Below are positions 1-5,587 of a stretch of DNA of 5,587 nucleotides, piece after piece. The stretch comes from Clostridia bacterium (GTDB lineage: Bacteria > Bacillota_A > Clostridia > TANB77 > CAG-508). Position 1 is the stretch's first letter. Every line of letters begins with the position of its first letter. The DNA lies in the NCBI GenBank assembly GCA_022791475.1, contig JAAVZD010000093.1:1-5587 (forward strand), in the 5' to 3' direction. A program made the translations under genes and the position numbers. The notes beneath the pieces are model-generated. The model made no database searches, was not told the origin of the DNA, and saw only the letters and a list, made by a program, of their open reading frames with translations.

Positions 1-1
1 C

Positions 2-160
2 AGTACCACCCCGGAGGAATTCAAAGGCGGCGGAGTCTGGACGGTCATCCAAGGTATCAACGGCGCGCTCCAAGCCATCGGCTGCGCCCTGCTGGTGCTG
101 TTCTTCGTCATGGGCATCGTCAAGACCTGCTCCAGCTTTACGGAAGTGAATCACAGTTAA
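2..160 (+). CDS. Truncated fragment of VirB6/TrbL-like conjugal transfer membrane protein (probable pseudogene)
   Basis: An open frame enters from the left edge and ends at TAA 158-160, giving 52 residues. It begins STTPEEFKGGGVW, continues with an amphipathic stretch (VIQGINGALQAIG) and then one strong membrane segment (about residues 28-41, CALLVLFFVMGIVK), and closes with TCSSFTEV-NHS. From memory, this pattern matches the VirB6/TrbL-like polytopic protein of the type IV secretion (mating channel) module in Firmicutes integrative conjugative elements. In that family SFTEV is followed by a further long membrane portion; here only three unrelated codons follow before the stop. I therefore read it as a C-terminally truncated remnant whose breakpoint is near 148. 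The N-terminus lies outside the window. It runs on the opposite strand to all other genes and converges on araD. The family call rests on recalled similarity; the truncation is inferred. Confidence 0.6.
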   Translation, partial: STTPEEFKGGGVWTVIQGINGALQAIGCALLVLFFVMGIVKTCSSFTEVNHS

Positions 161-275
161 AGATATTATTGAAGGCAACCTACGTTTACAATGTTATCAT
201 ATCAAGGAGATGTTCATCATTAACCGACTACTTAAGGTGCTTGTCTCAGCTTGTTCTCTCCACGCACGCCTCGCA
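161..275. other. AT-richer junction region between conjugation-gene fragment and araD
   Basis: This 115-base non-coding stretch separates the stop of the plus-strand fragment from the stop of araD on the minus strand. Its left part (about 161-235) is clearly more AT-rich than the flanking coding DNA. I see no GC-rich hairpin with a T tract, so no evident intrinsic terminator serves either converging unit. An AAGGAG at 204-209 is directly followed by an ATG at 210 with no spacing, and the frame that follows runs antisense through araD, so it is probably not a start. I found no tRNA, insertion-sequence end or clear inverted repeat. Confidence 0.5.
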
Positions 276-974
276 TCAGCCTTGGCCGTAGTAGGCCCCG
301 GGGCCGTGCTTGCGGAGGTAGTGCTTATCCAGCAGCTCCTGCTGCATGGCCCCCAGGCCGGGGGTGAGCTGCATGGCGTGGAAGTCCATAAAGGCGCACT
401 CCTCCAGCACCACGGCGTTGTGGACGGCGTTAAAGGGGTCCGTACCCCAGGCGAAGGGGCCGTGGCTGTGGACCAGCACCGCCGGGACCTGGGCAGGGTC
501 GATCTTTCGCTCCCGGAAGGTCTCGATGATGACGTTGCCCGTCTCCAGCTCATAGCTTCCCGCAATCTCCTCCGGAGTCATCTTCCGGGTGCAGGGGATT
601 TCGCCGTAGAAATAGTCCCCTTGGGTGGTCCCCTGGGCAGGGACCCCCTTCCCTGCCTGGGCGAAGGAGGTGGCCCAACGGCTATGCGTGTGGACGATCC
701 CGCCCAAGGTCGGGAACGCCTTGTACAGCGCCAGGTGCGTATCCGTGTCGCTGGAGGGCTTGTATCGGCCCTCCACCCGCTCTCCGGTCTCCAGGCTCAC
801 CACCACCATGTCCTCGGGCTTCATGTCGTCGTACTCCACGCCGGAGGGCTTGATGGCTATCAGACCCTGTTCCCGGTCTATACCGGAGACATTGCCCCAG
901 GTGAAGGTGACCATACCGTATTTCGGCAGCAGCAGATTGGCCTCGCAGACCTGTTTTTTCAGTTCTTCTAACAT
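276..974 (-). CDS. araD: L-ribulose-5-phosphate 4-epimerase
   Basis: A class II aldolase/AraD-fold enzyme of 232 residues that converts L-ribulose-5-phosphate to D-xylulose-5-phosphate in the cytoplasm, the last step of bacterial arabinose breakdown. Length equals the usual ~231 residues. The residues known from E. coli AraD fall at the same numbers: zinc ligands His95, His97 (in [10 protein letters not shown]) and His171 ([10 protein letters not shown]), Asp76 (SSDTDTH), Thr116, Asp120, Glu142, His218 and Tyr229 near the C-terminus (GAYYGQG). The N-terminal GNVSG and [11 protein letters not shown] motifs form the phosphate-binding part. This set separates it from fuculose- and rhamnulose-phosphate aldolases of the same fold. 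The ATG at 974 has AAGGAGA nine bases upstream. It is the last gene of the operon, 57 bases after araA, with a perfect hairpin in that gap. Nothing suggests damage. Confidence 0.96.
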   Translation of the reverse strand: MLEELKKQVCEANLLLPKYGMVTFTWGNVSGIDREQGLIAIKPSGVEYDDMKPEDMVVVSLETGERVEGRYKPSSDTDTHLALYKAFPTLGGIVHTHSRWATSFAQAGKGVPAQGTTQGDYFYGEIPCTRKMTPEEIAGSYELETGNVIIETFRERKIDPAQVPAVLVHSHGPFAWGTDPFNAVHNAVVLEECAFMDFHAMQLTPGLGAMQQELLDKHYLRKHGPGAYYGQG

Positions 975-983
975 AATTATATG

Positions 984-990
984 TCTCCTT
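984..990 (-). promoter_or_regulatory. Ribosome binding site of araD
   Basis: AAGGAGA read on the minus strand, nine bases before the ATG at 974-972. It fixes the araD start and lies just downstream of the intercistronic hairpin, leaving the site free when the hairpin is folded. Confidence 0.8.
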
Positions 991-998
991 TACAGAAC

Positions 999-1023
999 AA
1001 GGGCCGCCCAAGGGGCGGCCCTT
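999..1023 (-). promoter_or_regulatory. Perfect intercistronic hairpin between araA and araD
   Basis: Bases 999-1009 (aagggccgccc) and 1013-1023 (gggcggccctt) are exact reverse complements, giving an 11-bp GC-rich stem with a 3-base loop. It starts 8 bases after the araA stop codon and ends 8 bases before the araD Shine-Dalgarno. The bases that follow on the minus strand (gttctgtaaagg) are not a T tract, so it is not a convincing intrinsic terminator. It is more likely an RNA stabiliser or processing element or a leaky attenuator that sets the ratio of araD to the upstream genes. The hairpin is seen directly; its role is inferred. Confidence 0.7.
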
Positions 1024-1031
1024 GAAGGCGT

Positions 1032-2495
1032 TTACTTCAATTTCCAGGCCAGGTCGGAGAGGAACAGATCGTGCTCCAGACTCTCCACTGTGGTGTCCTT
1101 GGTGATGTGGACAAACTCGATATCCAGCATATTGGCCCAGTCCTTCATCTGCTCCGCCGTTACGTCGTAGCTCAAGACCGTGTGGTGGGCTCCTCCGGCG
1201 GTGATCCAGCACTCCACGCCGGTTGTCAGGCTGGGCTCCGCCTGCCACATGACCCGGGCCACGGGCAGGTTCGGCATGGGCAGGATGGGCTTCACGCAGC
1301 GGATGTCCTGGCAGATGAGCCGGAGCCGTCCGCCCATGTCGATGAGGCTGACCACAATGGCGTCGCCCTCCTTGCCCTCGAACACCAGCCGGGCCGGGTC
1401 CTCCCGTCCGCCGATGCCCAAGGGATGAACCTCGATCCTGGGCCGGTCCGCCGCCACGGAGGGACAGACCTCCAGCATATGGGCCCCCAAGCTGTACTCC
1501 TGGCCCTTCACCAGATGGTAGGTGTAGTCCTCCATGAAGGCGGAGGCTCCGTTGCCGTCCTCACCCATGGCCTTCAGAATGGCGGTCATGGCGGAGACCT
1601 TCCAGTCGCCCTCGCCGCCGTAGCCGTAGCCCTGGGCCATCAGATGCTGGGAAGCAAGGCCGGGGAGCTGTTTCATGCCCCAGAGGTCCTGGAAGGTGTT
1701 GGAGAAGGCCAGACAGCCCTCGGCGTCCAGCATCTTTTTCATGGCGATCTCTTCCCGGGCCTGATAGCGGACGGTTTCCAGGTCGTCCGTGGCGAGGTCG
1801 TAGCTGGCTTTGTAGGTCTCCATCAGGGCGTCAATTTCCGCCTCGGTGACTTCGTTCATCACCTTCACCAAATCGCCTACGGCCCAGGTGTTCACCTGCC
1901 AGCCCAGTTTGGCCTGAACTTCCACCTTGTCGCCCTCGGTGACGGCCACTTCCCGCATATTGTCCCCAAAGCGCATGACCTTCATGGACTTGGAGACCGC
2001 CACGCCCACGGCGGCTTTCATCCAGCTGCCGATGCGGTCCTGGACCTCCCCGTCCTGCCAAAATCCGGCGATGATCTTCCGGGGCTTTCTCAGACGGGCC
2101 CCGATGAAGCCGTGCTCCCGGTCGCCGTGGGCGGCCTGGTTCAGGTTCATGAAGTCCATGTCGATCTCCTCATTGGGGATCTCCCGGTTGTACTGGGTGG
2201 CGAAGTGGCACCAGGGCTTCTGGAGGTCCACAAGGCCGTTGATCCACATTTTCGAAGGGCTGAAGGTATGGCACCAGGTGATAATTCCGGCGCAGGCGTC
2301 GTCGTAGTTGGCCTCTTTGCAGACCTGGGCAATTTCCTGATTGGTCTTGGCGGTGACCTTGTAGACCAGAGGATAGGGCAGCACGGCGCTGAGCTTCTCC
2401 GCCATCTCCCGAGCCCGCTGGGCCACGGTGTCCAGCACCTCGGGGCCGTAGAGGAACTGGCTGCCGACGACGAACCAGAACTGATATTGTTTCAT
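1032..2495 (-). CDS. araA: L-arabinose isomerase
   Basis: A 487-residue cytoplasmic, metal (usually Mn2+)-dependent ketol isomerase that interconverts L-arabinose and L-ribulose, the first catabolic step. Length is close to the usual ~490-500 residues. The N-terminal domain opens with FWFVVGSQFLYGPEVL, typical of AraA, followed by GIITWCHTFSPSKMWI (70-85) and NREIP (103-107). The catalytic and metal residues corresponding to E. coli Glu306, Glu333, His350 and His450 are visible as Glu295 (GGEGDWK), Glu322 (FMEDYTYH), His339 (LGAHMLEVCPS) and His437/438 (GGAHHTV). These motifs separate it from L-fucose isomerase. The start at 2495 is preceded by AAGGAGGAG, which overlaps the kinase stop codon; the gap to the kinase is 12 bases. 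No frameshift or missing residue is seen. A long open frame on the opposite strand is a codon-bias shadow. Confidence 0.97.
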   Translation of the reverse strand: MKQYQFWFVVGSQFLYGPEVLDTVAQRAREMAEKLSAVLPYPLVYKVTAKTNQEIAQVCKEANYDDACAGIITWCHTFSPSKMWINGLVDLQKPWCHFATQYNREIPNEEIDMDFMNLNQAAHGDREHGFIGARLRKPRKIIAGFWQDGEVQDRIGSWMKAAVGVAVSKSMKVMRFGDNMREVAVTEGDKVEVQAKLGWQVNTWAVGDLVKVMNEVTEAEIDALMETYKASYDLATDDLETVRYQAREEIAMKKMLDAEGCLAFSNTFQDLWGMKQLPGLASQHLMAQGYGYGGEGDWKVSAMTAILKAMGEDGNGASAFMEDYTYHLVKGQEYSLGAHMLEVCPSVAADRPRIEVHPLGIGGREDPARLVFEGKEGDAIVVSLIDMGGRLRLICQDIRCVKPILPMPNLPVARVMWQAEPSLTTGVECWITAGGAHHTVLSYDVTAEQMKDWANMLDIEFVHITKDTTVESLEHDLFLSDLAWKLK

Positions 2496-2500
2496 GAAGT

Positions 2501-2510
2501 CTCCTCCTTA
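2501..2510 (-). promoter_or_regulatory. Stop-fused ribosome binding site of araA
   Basis: Minus-strand TAAGGAGGAG: the TAA (2510-2508) terminates the kinase gene and the overlapping AAGGAGGAG is the araA Shine-Dalgarno, five bases before the ATG at 2495. Ribosomes finishing the kinase stop on the araA initiation site, which favours translational coupling. Confidence 0.8.
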
Positions 2511-4034
2511 CAGGTTTTCTACTGCGGCCCGCTCCACGTTCAGGAGCGCTTTGTACCGCTGGATGTATTGGTTAAAGCCCTGGACCAAAGCGGGGTCCGG
2601 CTGGACGGTGGAGCCGGAGGTCCCAACGAAGACTCGGTTTTTCAGGAAGTCCTCCAGGCGCTCCCCCTCGGACTTTCTCAGTATGTAGGCGGCAAGCAGG
2701 GCCATGCCGTAGGGGCCTCCCTCTCCCGCCGTCTCCATGCAGGTGACCGGGGCGTTACAGGCGGCGGCCATGTAGCTCTGGCCCACCACCGGGGTCTTGA
2801 AGAGGCCGCCGTGGCCCGTCAGGGAGTCGATGGCAACCCCCTCCCCCGCCAGGATGTCCATGCCGATCTTCAGGGTGGACATGGTGGCGTAGAGCTGGGC
2901 CTTGAAGAAGTTGGCCAGGGTGAATCTGGTCTCCGGTGTTCGGGCAGCCAGAGGACGGCCTGCGTCCATGTGGGTGACGCCCTCCCCCGCCAGGTAGTTG
3001 CACACCAGCACGCCGCCGCAGTCCGGGTCCCCCTCCAGGCTCTTCTCGTAGAGTTTGGTGTACAGCTCACCCGTATCGGGATTCGCGCCGAAGAGGCGGG
3101 CGGCCTCTCCCAGAATGTTGACCCAGGCGTTGGTGTCGTTGGTGCAGTTGTTGCAGTGGACCATGGCCACCGGGGCCCCGGCGGGGGTGATCACCAGGTC
3201 GATCTCCTCATAGACCTTCTGGAGGGGCTTTTCCAGCACCACCATAGAGAAGATGGAGGTCCCGGCGGAGACGTTGCCCGTCCGGGGAGCCACGGCGTTG
3301 GTGGCGGTCATGCCGGTGCCCGCGTCCCCCTCCGCGGGGGCAAAGGGGATGCCGGGGACCAGCAACCCGTCCAACAGGGCCGCGCCGGATTCCGTGAGGG
3401 TCCCGGCGGTCTCTCCGGCCACAAGGACCTTCGGGAGTAGCTCCTTCAGTTTCCAGGAAAGCCCCTGTACCTTCGGCAGGGCGTTGAATTTCGCCAGCAT
3501 TTCCGCGTCATAATCCAGGGCGGCGCTGTCGATGGGGAACATACCGCTGGCCTCCCCCACGCCCACGGCGTTCACGCCTGTGAGCATATAGTGGACATAG
3601 CCCGCCAGAGTGGTTATGTGGGCGATTTGGGGAACGTGCGCTTCTCCGCTCAGCACCGCCTGATAGAGGTGGGCGATGCTCCAGCGCTGTGGAATGTTAA
3701 AGCCGAACAGCTCCGTCAGCTCCGACGCCGCCGGGCCGGTAATGGTGTTCTGCCAGGTGCGGAAGGGGGTCAGCAAGTTCCAATCCTTGTCAAAGGCCAG
3801 GTAGCCGTGCATCATGGCGGAAACGCCCATGGCGGCAATGTTCTCCCGGCCCTCCACCTGGGAAAGGGCTGTTTTCAGCCCCGTCCAGACCTCCTCCAGG
3901 GGGTAGGTCCAGACGCCGTTTTCATAGCGGGAGGCCCAGGTGTAGTCCCCGGAGGAAACGGGCTGGAAACTCTCGCCGACGGTCATGGCCTTGATGCGGG
4001 TGGAGCCCAGCTCAATGCCCAAACAGGTTTTCAT
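2508..4034 (-). CDS. FGGY-family sugar kinase, probable L-ribulokinase of the clostridial type
   Basis: A 508-residue ATP-dependent FGGY carbohydrate kinase. Its place directly upstream of araA and araD, with no other kinase in the window, points to phosphorylation of L-ribulose to L-ribulose-5-phosphate in the cytoplasm. Visible parts: the N-terminal phosphate-1 loop GIELGSTRIKAM (6-17), MMHGYLAFD (74-82) and TWQNT (93-97) where xylulokinases have their substrate-contact segment, GDAGTG (236-241) with the likely catalytic base Asp237, the phosphate-2 segment GNVSAGTSIF (253-262), and the C-terminal nucleotide-binding motifs GHGGLFKTPVVGQ (407-419) and ETAGEGGPYGMALLAAY (434-450). It is shorter than E. 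coli AraB (566 residues) and looks nearer to the XylB side of the family; the classical FGGY signature 1 is not recognisable around 113-125. Clostridia are known to use such a non-AraB ribulokinase (AraK in C. acetobutylicum, from memory). D-xylulose is the main alternative substrate. ATG at 4034, 12 bases after the permease gene. Confidence 0.85.
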   Translation of the reverse strand: MKTCLGIELGSTRIKAMTVGESFQPVSSGDYTWASRYENGVWTYPLEEVWTGLKTALSQVEGRENIAAMGVSAMMHGYLAFDKDWNLLTPFRTWQNTITGPAASELTELFGFNIPQRWSIAHLYQAVLSGEAHVPQIAHITTLAGYVHYMLTGVNAVGVGEASGMFPIDSAALDYDAEMLAKFNALPKVQGLSWKLKELLPKVLVAGETAGTLTESGAALLDGLLVPGIPFAPAEGDAGTGMTATNAVAPRTGNVSAGTSIFSMVVLEKPLQKVYEEIDLVITPAGAPVAMVHCNNCTNDTNAWVNILGEAARLFGANPDTGELYTKLYEKSLEGDPDCGGVLVCNYLAGEGVTHMDAGRPLAARTPETRFTLANFFKAQLYATMSTLKIGMDILAGEGVAIDSLTGHGGLFKTPVVGQSYMAAACNAPVTCMETAGEGGPYGMALLAAYILRKSEGERLEDFLKNRVFVGTSGSTVQPDPALVQGFNQYIQRYKALLNVERAAVENL

Positions 4035-4040
4035 CTCGTT

Positions 4041-4049
4041 CCCTCCTTA
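4041..4049 (-). promoter_or_regulatory. Stop-fused ribosome binding site of the kinase gene
   Basis: Minus-strand TAAGGAGGG: the TAA (4049-4047) ends the permease gene and the same bases supply the kinase Shine-Dalgarno, six bases before the ATG at 4034. It is the same arrangement, with the same 12-base gap, as at the kinase-araA boundary. Confidence 0.8.
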
Positions 4050-5099
4050 CTGCCTGGCGGTGTTCTTCCGCAGAAGCACGATGCTTTGAATCACCAGGAA
4101 CAGGCAGAGCATCGCCGCCACGGTGATGTTGGACCACCACGCCTCGTCAAAACCTAGGGAGGAGACGATGCGCTTGATGGTGTTCAGGCTCAGAACGCCA
4201 AAGAAGGTGCCCGCCACGTTGCCCACGCCGCCTGTGAGCAGGGTCCCCCCGATGATGGAGGAGGCGATGGCGTTCATTTCGTCTCCCGCGCCGTTGGCCA
4301 CATCGCCACTTCCCACATGGAGGAAGTAGAGGATGCCGCCCAGGCCCGCTAGAAGGCTGCACAGGATATGGGCCAGGAATTTGGTCCGGCGCACGTTGAT
4401 GCCCAGCATATTGGCGCTCTGGTTGTTGCCGCCCACGGCGTAAAAGCTGCGGCCCAGCTTGGTCCAGCGCAGGAGGCAGAAGAGCAGCACCACCGCCAGC
4501 AGGGCAATGACCACGCCCACCTCCACATAGGCCGGGATATACTGGCCCAGCTTGTTGGGGGCACCTAGGCCGGGGACGGTGATACGGGTGTCCTTCACCG
4601 CCAGAAAGCCCTCGCTGGTGACGCGTATGGGCTCCTTGCTGACGATGGTGGTCATGCCCTTGGCGAAGAACATACCCGCCAGAGACACGATAAAGGGCTG
4701 AATCTCCAAATAGGCCACCAGGTATCCCTGAACCAGCCCGAAGGCCAGGCCGATGCCAAGGCCGATGAGAAGGACCGTGAGGACGCTGCCGCCCTGCTGC
4801 TCCAGATTCACCGCGCCGGCCATGCACACCAGGCTTGTGACCGCACCCACGCTGATGTCGATTCCCCCTGTGATCATGACGATGCTCATGCCGCAGGACA
4901 AAACGATCAAGGAGGCGTTGTTGTTCAGGATGTTCAGGAAGTTTTGGGGCTTGGTGAAGCCGCCGCCCAGAAACACAACGGCGGACAGATACAGGGCGAA
5001 GAAGACCAGGACCGTGATGGTGAGCAGCAGATTGGTATCGCTCATAGACGCCCGGGCCTTGATATGCCCCTGCTTGTCAACGGCAATTCCCTTCGGCAT
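4047..5099 (-). CDS. Sugar ABC transporter permease, YjfF-like (RbsC/AraH family)
   Basis: A 350-residue polytopic inner-membrane permease of the BPD_transp_2 family that forms half of the channel of a pentose/furanose importer. After a short hydrophilic N-terminus (1-22) hydrophobic segments appear at about 24-46, 60-79, 83-98, 105-130, 135-153, 191-211, 239-260, 276-305 and 324-344. Family hallmarks are GGIDISVGAVTSL (78-90), the cytoplasmic loop GRSFYAVGGNNQSANMLGI (216-234), which is the ATPase-contact region, and IIGGTLLTGGVGNVAGTFFG (282-301). Pairing with a second permease gene immediately upstream resembles the ytfT-yjfF pair of the E. coli galactofuranose importer; AraH or RbsC systems normally use one permease gene. 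Substrate is inferred as L-arabinose from the operon. The ATG at 5099 is chosen because AAAGGAGGTG lies seven bases upstream; the alternative Met19 lacks a ribosome binding site. One base separates it from the preceding gene. Confidence 0.88.
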   Translation of the reverse strand: MPKGIAVDKQGHIKARASMSDTNLLLTITVLVFFALYLSAVVFLGGGFTKPQNFLNILNNNASLIVLSCGMSIVMITGGIDISVGAVTSLVCMAGAVNLEQQGGSVLTVLLIGLGIGLAFGLVQGYLVAYLEIQPFIVSLAGMFFAKGMTTIVSKEPIRVTSEGFLAVKDTRITVPGLGAPNKLGQYIPAYVEVGVVIALLAVVLLFCLLRWTKLGRSFYAVGGNNQSANMLGINVRRTKFLAHILCSLLAGLGGILYFLHVGSGDVANGAGDEMNAIASSIIGGTLLTGGVGNVAGTFFGVLSLNTIKRIVSSLGFDEAWWSNITVAAMLCLFLVIQSIVLLRKNTARQ

Positions 5100-5100
5100 A

Positions 5101-5587
5101 TCAGGACACCTCCTTTGCGGTTTTCGCGGGCGCTTTCTTCATGCTGGAGAGCTTCTCCCGCACTACCGGGGCGCTGAGCACCACCAGCAGGATAACCACC
5201 ACCGCCTTGTAAGCGGGCAGGGCTGTGGAGGGCACCTCATACTTGTAGAGTGTGGTGGTGAGGAACTGGATGACATAAGCGCCCAGGATGGAGCCGTAGA
5301 TGTTGAACTTGCCGCCGGAGAGGGCATTGCCTCCCAGGGCCACCGCCAAAATGGCGTCCATCTCGATGTTTTCCGCGATGCGGGAGTAATTGATGGAGCC
5401 GCTGCGGCTGACCCGGATGAAGCCCGCCACCGCCACGCATACGCCTAGAATCACATAGGTGAGCAGCTTAATGAGCTTGGGGTCCAGGCCGTTGAGGCGG
5501 GAGGAATTGGCGTTGATGCCCACAGACTGGGTGTAGAGCCCCAGAGTGGTGAATTTCAGCACCAGCCAGAACACCAGAATCACAAAC
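5101..5587 (-). CDS. Sugar ABC transporter permease, YtfT/RbsC-like (partial, N-terminus beyond the right edge)
   Basis: The frame is open to the window edge and ends at TGA 5103-5101, giving about 161 residues, roughly the C-terminal half of a 320-340-residue permease. The family loop reads GLYTQSVGINANSSRLNGLD, followed by a membrane segment (LLTYVILGVCVAVAGFI), the conserved DAILAVALGGNALSGGKFNI segment, and a last membrane segment (AYKAVVVILLVVLSAPVV) with a basic cytoplasmic tail. SVGIN replaces the AVGGN-type motif of the neighbouring permease, a difference I associate with YtfT-like rather than YjfF-like members. With the 5099-4047 gene it most likely forms a heterodimeric channel for the arabinose importer, served by an ATPase and a sugar-binding lipoprotein that should be encoded to the right. 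The real start is not visible; a GTG at 5583 is internal. Confidence 0.85.
   Translation of the reverse strand, partial: FVILVFWLVLKFTTLGLYTQSVGINANSSRLNGLDPKLIKLLTYVILGVCVAVAGFIRVSRSGSINYSRIAENIEMDAILAVALGGNALSGGKFNIYGSILGAYVIQFLTTTLYKYEVPSTALPAYKAVVVILLVVLSAPVVREKLSSMKKAPAKTAKEVS
5107..5116 (-). promoter_or_regulatory. Ribosome binding site of the YjfF-like permease gene
   Basis: Minus-strand AAAGGAGGTG, nearly perfectly complementary to the 16S rRNA 3' end, seven bases before the ATG at 5099. It lies inside the last codons of the upstream permease gene, whose TGA is separated from the ATG by a single T. It decides the start over Met19 and indicates coupled synthesis of the two permeases. 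Confidence 0.8.

Noticed and set aside
146..160. Group II intron or insertion-sequence boundary at the breakpoint in the conjugation gene
   Set aside because: The bases after the break (gtgaatcacag) do not match the GTGYG intron start, and no terminal inverted repeat or transposase follows.
169..197. Possible promoter TTGAAG - 17 bases - TGTTAT on the plus strand
   Set aside because: The -10 element is weak and no credible plus-strand gene follows, so a chance match in AT-rich DNA is more likely.
162..203. Short inverted repeat gatat/atatc in the junction region
   Set aside because: Only five base pairs over about 40 bases in AT-rich sequence; expected by chance and not evidence of an attachment site or element end.
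210..971. Plus-strand frame starting after AAGGAG at 204-209
   Set aside because: The Shine-Dalgarno-like bases touch the ATG with no spacing, and the frame then runs antisense through the whole of araD, whose catalytic residues are all conserved.
999..1023. Intrinsic terminator after araA
   Set aside because: The stem is strong but there is no T run after it on the minus strand, and araD with a good ribosome binding site follows directly.
1071..3440. 789-codon open frame on the plus strand across araA and the kinase gene
   Set aside because: It is exactly antisense to two well-supported genes and crosses their boundary. GC-rich third positions remove stop codons from the opposite strand; the translation is low-complexity, rich in His, Gly, Val and Leu, and has no recognisable domain.

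Overview
The window carries the distal part of an L-arabinose uptake and catabolism operon. All genes of the operon lie on the minus strand, so transcription enters from beyond the right edge. In transcription order it holds: the C-terminal half of an RbsC/YtfT-type sugar ABC permease (5587-5101), a complete YjfF-like permease (5099-4047), an FGGY sugar kinase that is probably the ribulokinase (4034-2508), L-arabinose isomerase araA (2495-1032) and L-ribulose-5-phosphate 4-epimerase araD (974-276). Gaps are 1, 12, 12 and 57 bases, each start has a strong AAGGAG-type Shine-Dalgarno, and two stop codons are fused to the next gene's Shine-Dalgarno (TAAGGAGG). This is a tightly packed operon with likely translational coupling.

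Together the genes import a pentose, isomerise L-arabinose to L-ribulose (AraA), phosphorylate it (kinase) and epimerise L-ribulose-5-P to D-xylulose-5-P (AraD) for the pentose phosphate or phosphoketolase route. The periplasmic-type binding protein, the ATPase, any regulator and the operon promoter are not in the window and presumably lie to the right.

The left edge (2-160, plus strand) is a different kind of DNA. It is the end of a hydrophobic protein resembling the VirB6/TrbL-like channel protein of Firmicutes conjugative elements. The reading frame stops just after the recalled family motif SFTEV, which looks like truncation. Between this fragment and araD lies an AT-richer 115-base stretch with no recognised gene or terminator. 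The two blocks converge, so position ~148-275 is a probable junction between mobile-element DNA and the sugar operon.

Host: the high GC of the coding regions, strong AGGAGG-type ribosome binding sites, the short clostridial type of ribulokinase and the conjugative-element fragment fit a GC-rich gut Clostridia member (for example Oscillospiraceae such as Flavonifractor-like bacteria). This is inference from style, not a demonstrated identity. The operon itself is ordinary. The points that merit a second look are the junction, a perfect hairpin between araA and araD, the atypical ribulokinase and the furanose-type transporter.
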